20,138 nucleotides of DNA from M3 sp964637445 (lineage in GTDB: Bacteria > Bacteroidota > Bacteroidia > Bacteroidales > Muribaculaceae). Positions 13,949 to 20,138 of this stretch are shown here, one piece after another. The stretch's first letter is position 1. The number at the start of each line of letters is the position of its first letter. The notes beneath the pieces are model-generated. The model did not search any database, was not told the DNA's origin, and was given only the letters and a program-made list of their open reading frames with translations. The translations under genes and the position numbers were made by a program. The stretch is taken from the NCBI GenBank assembly GCA_964637445.1, contig CAZWWS010000046.1:1-20138 (forward strand), written 5' to 3'.

Positions 13949-15772
13949 ATGAGTAGACCATTGAGAAGTGCCGCAAGCACACAGGGACGCCGAATGGCGG
14001 GAGCACGCGCACTATGGCGTGCAAACGGAATGAAGGAAGAGCAAATCGGAAAGCCAATCATTGCCGTCGTCAACTCGTTCACTCAGTTTGTTCCGGGTCA
14101 CACCCACCTCCACGAGATAGGCCAAGTAGTAAAAGAAGAAATCGAACGATTGGGCTGTTTTGCAGCCGAGTTCAACACCATCGCTATCGATGACGGAATC
14201 GCCATGGGTCACGATGGAATGCTCTATTCACTCCCCTCACGCGACTTGATAGCCGACTCGGTGGAATATATGGTCAATGCACACAAGGCCGACGCGATGG
14301 TATGTATCTCCAACTGCGATAAGGTGACTCCGGGTATGCTCATGGCAGCCATGCGTCTGAATATTCCGGCAATCTTCGTGTCGGGTGGTCCGATGGAGGC
14401 CGGTCGATTGGGCGATCGTCCGCTCGACTTGATCGACATCATGATCGATGCAGCCGATGATTCGGTAGATGATGAGACTGTCACCAAGCTCGAACAACGC
14501 GGATGTCCCACATGCGGCAGCTGCTCGGGAATGTTTACCGCCAACTCGATGAACTCGCTCAATGAGGCTATCGGTCTTGCACTTCCCGGCAATGGCACGA
14601 TAGTGGCCACTCATGCCAATCGTCGCGAGCTGTTCAAGAAGGCAGCACGACAGATTGTAGAAAACACTTACGCATACTATGAACACGATGATGAGAGTGT
14701 GCTTCCTCGCAGCATAGCCACTCGCCAAGCTATGCTTAACGCGATGACCCTCGATATAGCCATGGGAGGCTCGACCAACACAGTGCTCCATCTTCTTGCC
14801 GTGGCCAACGAAGCCGAAGCCGATTTCACGATGGCCGACATCGACGCATTGTCGCGCAAGACACCAGTGCTCTGCAAGGTAGCCCCCAACTCGAAATATC
14901 ATATCCAAGACGTGAACCGCGCCGGCGGAATCCTTTCGATCATGAAAGTGCTTGCCGACAATGGTATTATCGACACTACGGTGAAGCGTGTGGACGGACT
15001 TACGCTCGGCGAAGCTATCGACAGCTATGCCATCGGAGGCAAAAACTTCTCGGCAGAAGCCGAAGCAATGTGGAAGAGCGCTCCGGGTGAGAAGAAAAAC
15101 CTCGTGCTCGGCTCGCAATCGGCTACATACGCAGAGCTTGACACCGACCGTTCGGCAGGTTGCATACGCGACTTCGAGCATGCCTATGTGAAAGATGGCG
15201 GATTGGCAGTGCTTCGCGGCAACATCGCTCTCGACGGCTGCGTAGTGAAGACAGCAGGCGTAGACGAAAGCATCTTCCACTTCCGTGGCACAGCCAAGGT
15301 GTATGAATCGCAGGAGGACGCCGTGAACGGCATACTCCGCGATGAAGTAGTGGCCGGCGACGTGGTGGTAATCACCCATGAAGGTCCGAAAGGCGGTCCC
15401 GGTATGCAAGAAATGCTCTACCCCACAAGCTATATCAAGAGCAAGCACTTGGGCAAAGAGTGTGCGCTGATCACCGACGGACGCTTCTCGGGCGGCACAT
15501 CGGGCTTGTCGATAGGTCACATCTCACCCGAAGCGGCCGCCGGCGGTAATATCGGACTTGTTCGCACGGGCGACATCATCGACATCAACATTCCCGAACG
15601 TACGATAGCCGTAGAGCTTAGCGACGAAGAGCTTGCACAGCGTCGTGCCGAAGAGGAGGCTCGCGGCAAGAGTGCATTTACCCCTCGCAACCGCGACCGT
15701 CAGATATCGAAAGCTCTCCGCGCCTATGCATCGATGGTGACATCGGCCGACAAGGGAGGAGTAAGACAATAG
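13949..15772 (+). CDS. ilvD: Dihydroxy-acid dehydratase
   Basis: A 607-residue iron-sulfur enzyme that dehydrates 2,3-dihydroxy-isovalerate and 2,3-dihydroxy-3-methylvalerate to the keto acids leading to valine/leucine and isoleucine. The protein has the E. coli-type TQFVPGHTHLHE opening (about 45-56), the cluster ligand C123 in CISNCDKVTPGM, and GCPTCGSCSGMFTANS with C186, C189 and C192. The C-terminal GPKGGPGMQEML and TDGRFSGGTSG segments are intact. Length is normal. It is the first structural gene of the operon, behind the leader peptide and attenuator; ilvB follows after 33 bp. Confidence 0.98.
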   Translation: MSRPLRSAASTQGRRMAGARALWRANGMKEEQIGKPIIAVVNSFTQFVPGHTHLHEIGQVVKEEIERLGCFAAEFNTIAIDDGIAMGHDGMLYSLPSRDLIADSVEYMVNAHKADAMVCISNCDKVTPGMLMAAMRLNIPAIFVSGGPMEAGRLGDRPLDLIDIMIDAADDSVDDETVTKLEQRGCPTCGSCSGMFTANSMNSLNEAIGLALPGNGTIVATHANRRELFKKAARQIVENTYAYYEHDDESVLPRSIATRQAMLNAMTLDIAMGGSTNTVLHLLAVANEAEADFTMADIDALSRKTPVLCKVAPNSKYHIQDVNRAGGILSIMKVLADNGIIDTTVKRVDGLTLGEAIDSYAIGGKNFSAEAEAMWKSAPGEKKNLVLGSQSATYAELDTDRSAGCIRDFEHAYVKDGGLAVLRGNIALDGCVVKTAGVDESIFHFRGTAKVYESQEDAVNGILRDEVVAGDVVVITHEGPKGGPGMQEMLYPTSYIKSKHLGKECALITDGRFSGGTSGLSIGHISPEAAAGGNIGLVRTGDIIDINIPERTIAVELSDEELAQRRAEEEARGKSAFTPRNRDRQISKALRAYASMVTSADKGGVRQ

Positions 15773-15805
15773 AAAAATCATCCATTAATCATAGAATATC
15801 AGCTT

Positions 15806-17530
15806 ATGAACAATGAAATGATAACCGGAGCAGAAGCCCTGCTCAAATCGTTGATTGAAGAAGGTGTAGATCGCGTGTTTGGCTACCCCGGTGGCGCCAT
15901 TATTCCGGTTTACGACAAACTCTACTTTTATCAAGATCAAATAAAGCATATCCTCGTACGCCACGAGCAGGGAGCCACCCATGCGGCTCAAGGTTATGCC
16001 CGCGTAAGCGGCAAGACCGGTGTGGTCATCGTCACATCAGGTCCGGCGGCTACGAACGTCATCACCGGGCTATCGGACGCGATGATGGACAGCACCCCGA
16101 TGGTGGTAATCACCGGCCAAGTAGCGTCGTCGTTCTTGGGCTCGGATGCGTTCCAAGAGACTGACGTGGTAGGTATCACACAGCCCATCACCAAGTGGGC
16201 ATGCCAGATACGCCGTGCCGAAGACATTCCGGCGGCAGTGGCTCGAGCATTCTATATTGCCAACTCGGGACGTCCCGGTCCGGTGGTGCTCGACATCGCC
16301 AAGGATGCCCAAGTGGGTCAGCTCAACTGGGGCGAATATAAGAAATGTGATTTTATCCGCAGCTACAACCCCTATCCCACTATCAAAGATGAAGATCTCA
16401 AGCGTGTAGCCGAGATGATCAACGCATCGGAGCGTCCGATGATACTCTCCGGTCATGGCGTGATGATTTCGGGAGCAGAGAAAGAGCTTGCAGCCGTAGC
16501 CGAAAAGGCAGATATCCCCGTGGCAGCTACGCTATTGGGACTATCGACGATGCCATCTGACCATCCGCTCTACAAAGGTATGCTCGGTATGCACGGCAAT
16601 ATCGGTCCGAACGTCAACACCAATCGCGCCGACTTGCTCATAGCTATCGGAATGCGATTTGACGACCGCGTCACCGGCGACACTTCGAAGTATGCTCGTC
16701 AAGCCAAAATCGTACATATCGACATCGACTCGTCGGAGTTTGACAAGAACATAAAGACCGATGCCACCATACATGGCGATGCACGCGAAGTGCTCGCTCG
16801 CTTGCTCCCGATGCTCGATGAAGCGAAGCACACGGAGTGGAACGCGACGTTCGACGTGTGTCGCGCCGTAGAGGATGAGAAAGTAGTGAAGCGCGAAGTA
16901 TTCCCCGATGCGCCTACCGGAGCAATGAATATGGGCGAGGTGGCCTACAAGGTGTCGAAAGCCACCGGCGACCGCGCGATATTGATTACAGACGTAGGTC
17001 AGAATCAGATGTTCTCATCGCGCTATTTCCGCTACAGCGAGCCACGCTCAATCATCACCTCAGGAGGTTTGGGCACAATGGGATTCGGTCTTCCGGCAGC
17101 TATCGGAGCCAAGATGGGTGCACCCGAACGCACAGTGTGTTTCTTCACCGGCGACGGCGGGTTGCAAATGACCATACAGGAGCTCGGCACGATACTCGAA
17201 TATGGCACTGACGTGAAAATCATCTTGCTCAACAACAACTTCTTGGGTAACGTGCGTCAATGGCAGCTGCTCTTCTTCGGCGGACGCTTCTCGCAAACAC
17301 CGATGATCAACCCCGACTTCTGTGCTATAGCACGTGCCTACGGCATCGCTACTGAAGAGGTAGCATCGCGCGAGCAGTTGGATGGGGCAATCGAACGCAT
17401 GGTCAACCACAAAGGTGCGTATCTGCTCAACGTCAATATCGACGCCACGGATATGGTGTTCCCGATGACCCCTGCCGGTGCACCGGTCGACACCATCATG
17501 CTCAATCCCACAGAATTCTATCCCGTATAA
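15806..17530 (+). CDS. ilvB: Acetolactate synthase large subunit
   Basis: A 574-residue thiamine diphosphate enzyme catalysing the first common step: condensing two pyruvates to acetolactate, or pyruvate with 2-ketobutyrate to acetohydroxybutyrate. The GYPGGAIIPVYD segment (26-37) and activating E54 in RHEQGA, central FAD-region motifs (SGHG, GMHGNIGPNVNTN), and the GDG...NN thiamine diphosphate motif (G449-G451 to N476-N478) are present. The C-terminal segment AFxxx of the family appears as VFPMTPAGAP. Length is normal for a catalytic subunit. The regulatory subunit gene begins 19 bp downstream. Confidence 0.98.
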   Translation: MNNEMITGAEALLKSLIEEGVDRVFGYPGGAIIPVYDKLYFYQDQIKHILVRHEQGATHAAQGYARVSGKTGVVIVTSGPAATNVITGLSDAMMDSTPMVVITGQVASSFLGSDAFQETDVVGITQPITKWACQIRRAEDIPAAVARAFYIANSGRPGPVVLDIAKDAQVGQLNWGEYKKCDFIRSYNPYPTIKDEDLKRVAEMINASERPMILSGHGVMISGAEKELAAVAEKADIPVAATLLGLSTMPSDHPLYKGMLGMHGNIGPNVNTNRADLLIAIGMRFDDRVTGDTSKYARQAKIVHIDIDSSEFDKNIKTDATIHGDAREVLARLLPMLDEAKHTEWNATFDVCRAVEDEKVVKREVFPDAPTGAMNMGEVAYKVSKATGDRAILITDVGQNQMFSSRYFRYSEPRSIITSGGLGTMGFGLPAAIGAKMGAPERTVCFFTGDGGLQMTIQELGTILEYGTDVKIILLNNNFLGNVRQWQLLFFGGRFSQTPMINPDFCAIARAYGIATEEVASREQLDGAIERMVNHKGAYLLNVNIDATDMVFPMTPAGAPVDTIMLNPTEFYPV

Positions 17531-17549
17531 TCCCCTCTCCGACTACGAT

Positions 17550-18107
17550 ATGGAAAAGCAATTATTCACCGTGACAGTATTCACCGAAAATCAGGTGGGT
17601 CTGCTCAATCAAATATCGATCATCTTCACTCGTCGATGCCTCAATATCGAAAGTCTCTCGGTAAGTCCGTCGTCGATAAAGGGCATCCACAAATTTACCA
17701 TCACCACGTGGAGCGACCGCGAGACGATGGAAAAAGTGATCAAGCAAATCGACAAGCGAATCGATGTGTTGAAATCGTTTCTATACACCGACGACGAAAT
17801 CGTGTATCAAGAGATTGCGCTCTACAAAGTGCCTACAATCAAGCTCCTTGAAGAGAAGAATCTCGAAGTCATCATACGCAACCACAATGCTCGTATCCTC
17901 GAAATCACTCAGGAATATACCGTGATCGAGAAGTCGGGACACTCGGACGAGACCGAAGCCCTGTTTGAAGAGCTTAAACACTATAGTATCAAGCAGTTTG
18001 TGCGCTCCGGTCGCGTGGCAATCACCAAGTCTCCCATCGAGTATGTCACCCTCTTCCTCGAACAACAACGCGAGCGTCTGTCGCAACTTCAGTCATGCCG
18101 GAATTGA
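17550..18107 (+). CDS. ilvN: Acetolactate synthase small (regulatory) subunit
   Basis: A 185-residue regulatory subunit. Residues about 1-75 form an ACT domain (FTVTVFTENQVGLLNQIS, then RRCLNIESLSVSPS) that binds valine and gives feedback inhibition; the remainder matches the C-terminal domain of the family (IALYKVP...). The start MEKQLF at 17550 is chosen because the ACT domain begins immediately. An in-frame ATG at 17478 would overlap ilvB and add unconserved residues. The 3' end overlaps the next gene by 13 bp. Confidence 0.96.
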   Translation: MEKQLFTVTVFTENQVGLLNQISIIFTRRCLNIESLSVSPSSIKGIHKFTITTWSDRETMEKVIKQIDKRIDVLKSFLYTDDEIVYQEIALYKVPTIKLLEEKNLEVIIRNHNARILEITQEYTVIEKSGHSDETEALFEELKHYSIKQFVRSGRVAITKSPIEYVTLFLEQQRERLSQLQSCRN

Positions 18108-18853
18108 GAGAATATTCTCATCGCTACTTCCTGACGGCCGGCAAATGTGACGCATCACAAAAGATGCCCTTGTCGTTGGTGGCTCGCCATGTAATAGAAG
18201 TGGCCACGGAGCATGCCAACGCACTTGGCGCGGGATATGCTACGCTGATAGCCAACAATGAGGCATGGGTGCTGTCGCGCCTTACCATCGAGATGAAGCG
18301 CTATCCGGGCATCAACGAAGAGTATGAGGTGACGACTTGGATAGAAGGGTTCAACCGCCACTTCTCGGAGCGTAACTTCGAGATAAAAGATGGCACAGGC
18401 GAGGTGATAGGATATGCGCGGTCGGTGTGGTTTGCAATCAACATCGACACTCGTCAGCCGGCCGACATAGCTCGACTGCACACGTTAGGAGACAATGTAA
18501 GCAACCGCCTCTGCCCTATCGAGAAGCAAAGCCGTCTGCGTCCGGTGGCATCGCCCACGATGACCGAGGGATATCGCTTTCGCTACAGCGACATAGACTT
18601 CAACCGCCACGTCAACACGGTGCGCTACATGGAGCTGGTGCTGAACCAATGGGATATGGATTGGTATGATCGATATGACATCGCGCGATTTGAGATGGCA
18701 TTTCTCCACGAGGCACACTTCGGCGACGAAGCCATAGTGCCGGTAGAAAAGATAGGCGAAGAGGTATATGCAGCCGATATTTTGGTGGACGAGAAAGCAA
18801 TTTGTCGCTCAAAAATAGTGTTTAGACAACAAAAACAACACATTTCGGTGTAA
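18095..18853 (+). CDS. Acyl-ACP thioesterase (FatA/B-like)
   Basis: A 252-residue double hot-dog thioesterase expected to release fatty acids from acyl carrier protein. The N-terminal hot-dog (about 5-130) has HANALGAGYATL and WVLSRLTIEM. The C-terminal one carries the DIDFNRHVNTVRYMEL motif with the catalytic Asp/Asn/His arrangement of the plant-type family (D-x-N-x-H). Its start lies inside ilvN, which suggests coupled translation. Being placed in a branched-chain amino acid operon, it may supply or edit branched-chain fatty acids; that link is inference. I recall a similar gene order in Bacteroides species but cannot confirm it here. Confidence 0.92.
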   Translation: MPELREYSHRYFLTAGKCDASQKMPLSLVARHVIEVATEHANALGAGYATLIANNEAWVLSRLTIEMKRYPGINEEYEVTTWIEGFNRHFSERNFEIKDGTGEVIGYARSVWFAINIDTRQPADIARLHTLGDNVSNRLCPIEKQSRLRPVASPTMTEGYRFRYSDIDFNRHVNTVRYMELVLNQWDMDWYDRYDIARFEMAFLHEAHFGDEAIVPVEKIGEEVYAADILVDEKAICRSKIVFRQQKQHISV

Positions 18854-18891
18854 AAATCTACAATTTATTAGCAAATACCAATAAAAAGGTG

Positions 18892-18899
18892 TAAATTTG
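18892..18899 (+). promoter_or_regulatory. -7 box upstream of ilvC
   Basis: TAAATTTG fits TAnnTTTG, 44 nt before the ilvC start. TTAG lies 20 nt upstream, a weak -33. It would allow ilvC to be expressed apart from the attenuated operon. Confidence 0.5.
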
Positions 18900-18942
18900 C
18901 ACGAAATTTCAAAACGATAATAAACTTAATTAATTATACATT

Positions 18943-19986
18943 ATGGCAAAAATGAATTTTGGCGGTGTCGAAGAAAATGTAATGACCCGCGAAGAATTTC
19001 CCTTGGAAAAAGCACGAGAAATCCTCAAAGACGAGACCATTGCAGTGATCGGATATGGTGTGCAAGGTCCCGGTCAGAGCTTGAACCTCCGCGACAACGG
19101 CTTCAACGTGATCGTAGGCCAACGTCAAGGCAAGACATTCGAAAAAGCCATTGCCGATGGATGGGTTCCGGGAGAAACATTGTTCAGCATCGAAGAAGCT
19201 TGCGAAAAAGCGTCAATCATCATGTGTCTTCTCAGCGATGCAGCTGTAATGTCAGTATGGCCCACTCTCAAGCAATACCTCACAGCAGGTAAAGCACTCT
19301 ACTTCTCACATGGTTTTGCAATCACCTGGAGCGACCGCACCGGCGTAGTTCCTCCCGCAGATATCGATGTAATATTGGTAGCACCTAAGGGTTCCGGTAC
19401 ATCACTCCGCACCATGTTCTTGGAAGGCCGCGGCTTGAACTCATCATACGCAGTATATCAAGACGCAACCGGCAAGGCACTTGACCGCACCTTGGCACTC
19501 GGTATCGGCGTAGGCTCGGGCTACCTCTTCGAGACTACTTTCCAACGCGAAGCAACTTCTGACCTCACCGGCGAACGCGGTTCGTTGATGGGTGCAATCC
19601 AAGGCTTGCTCCTTGCACAATATGAAGTGCTCCGCGAAAACGGTCACACTCCTTCAGAAGCATTCAACGAAACAGTAGAAGAGCTCACTCAATCGCTCAT
19701 GCCTCTCTTCGCCAAGAATGGCATGGACTGGATGTATGCCAACTGCTCAACCACAGCACAACGCGGTGCACTCGACTGGATGGGTCCGTTCCACGATGCC
19801 ATCAAGCCTGTGGTAGAAAAGCTCTACGCTAATGTGAAGTGTGGTAACGAAGCTCAAATCTCAATCGACTCGAACTCACAACCCGACTATCGCGTGAAGC
19901 TCGAAGCCGAACTTAAGGCACTCCGCGAAAGCGAAATGTGGCAAACAGCAGTCACTGTACGTAAGCTCCGTCCCGAAAACAACTAA
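18943..19986 (+). CDS. ilvC: Ketol-acid reductoisomerase
   Basis: A 347-residue NAD(P)H- and Mg2+-dependent enzyme that isomerises and reduces acetolactate and acetohydroxybutyrate to the dihydroxy acids used by IlvD. Residues 33-45 hold the Rossmann loop (VIGYGVQGPGQSL), followed by GQRQGKTFEKA. The presence of R61 suggests, but does not prove, NADPH preference. The acidic metal-binding segments (SDLTGERGSL, then ETVEEL) and a C-terminal helical knot domain are present. The Bacteroidetes-type N-terminus MAKMNFGGVEENV is intact. It lies 89 bp after the thioesterase with its own promoter-like box, and a terminator follows. Confidence 0.97.
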   Translation: MAKMNFGGVEENVMTREEFPLEKAREILKDETIAVIGYGVQGPGQSLNLRDNGFNVIVGQRQGKTFEKAIADGWVPGETLFSIEEACEKASIIMCLLSDAAVMSVWPTLKQYLTAGKALYFSHGFAITWSDRTGVVPPADIDVILVAPKGSGTSLRTMFLEGRGLNSSYAVYQDATGKALDRTLALGIGVGSGYLFETTFQREATSDLTGERGSLMGAIQGLLLAQYEVLRENGHTPSEAFNETVEELTQSLMPLFAKNGMDWMYANCSTTAQRGALDWMGPFHDAIKPVVEKLYANVKCGNEAQISIDSNSQPDYRVKLEAELKALRESEMWQTAVTVRKLRPENN

Positions 19987-20006
19987 TCGAAAACATATCT
20001 CGATAG

Positions 20007-20043
20007 AAAGTGCATCATGGCGAGCCATGATGCACTTTTTTAT
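20007..20043 (+). terminator. Rho-independent terminator after ilvC
   Basis: A perfect 14-bp stem (20007-20020 with 20025-20038) with a CGAG loop is followed by a T-rich tail (TTTTTTATTTT), 21 bp after the ilvC stop codon. Confidence 0.92.
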
Positions 20044-20101
20044 TTTAATGCATTAATGGTCACTAAAGTTTAGTGGATATTAATAATATAACGTGAGTTC
20101 G

Positions 20102-20138
20102 ATGAAAATAATTAAAAGAGAGTCAGTTGGTTATCAAC
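20102..20138 (+). CDS. Possible start of a truncated ORF
   Basis: An ATG opens 12 codons (MKIIKRESVGYQ) that run off the window end. There is no clear ribosome site. It could be the start of the next gene or chance. Confidence 0.2.
   Translation, partial: MKIIKRESVGYQ

Noticed and set aside
14237..15520. 427-codon open frame on the minus strand antisense to ilvD
   Set aside because: Its residues have no recognisable family and it lies opposite a fully conserved gene; long antisense frames are common in GC-balanced coding DNA of this kind.
17478..17549. Earlier ATG start for ilvN
   Set aside because: It lies inside ilvB and adds 24 unconserved residues before the ACT domain.

Overview
The window looks like chromosomal DNA from a gut Bacteroidales bacterium. 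A Muribaculaceae-like genome fits best, but that is inference. The evidence is a set of Bacteroidetes-type promoters (a TAnnTTTG -7 box, often with TTTG/TTG about 20 nt upstream), weak Shine-Dalgarno sequences, and typical gut-Bacteroidetes forms of IlvD/B/N/C, AsnA and PolA. No tRNA, rRNA, CRISPR array, transposase or integrase was seen.

Layout: (1) 1-1116 holds families of short palindromic intergenic repeats on both sides of a small exported protein with DnaJ-like cysteine motifs. (2) 1144-4291 is a strong promoter, an unusually long (~440 nt) hairpin-rich leader, and an 888-residue CbbX/SpoVK-type AAA+ ATPase with an apparently dead first ATPase-like domain. (3) 4288-8138 is housekeeping: polA (minus strand, its 3'-5' exonuclease motifs all degenerate), then a long-chain polyprenyl diphosphate synthase. 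(4) 8176-11749 is a minus-strand, four-gene operon resembling a bacterial ubiquitin-type conjugation system: an E2/UBC-like protein with two near-identical 45-residue repeats at its N-terminus, a JAB/JAMM metalloprotease, an E1/ThiF-like adenylyltransferase with an extra N-terminal domain, and a multi-pass membrane protein ending in a bacterial SH3 domain. No ubiquitin-like modifier gene is visible in the window. (5) 11925-12425 carries a divergently transcribed small unknown gene and a possible coupled 27-codon ORF. (6) 12442-13538 is asnA with its own consensus promoter. (7) 13709-20043 is the branched-chain amino acid locus: promoter, a 25-residue leader peptide containing a Val-rich run, an attenuator-like hairpin, ilvD, ilvB, ilvN, an acyl-ACP thioesterase, then ilvC with its own promoter-like box and a strong terminator.

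The ilv genes together convert pyruvate, or pyruvate plus 2-ketobutyrate, to the keto-acid precursors of valine, leucine and isoleucine. The leader is laid out as a ribosome-stalling attenuator that would sense charged tRNA-Val, possibly with Leu. The most unusual part is the E2-JAB-E1-membrane/SH3b operon: its parts match known bacterial ubiquitin-like conjugation modules, but this combination, with repeats on the E2 and a membrane SH3b partner, is not one I can match to a named system.
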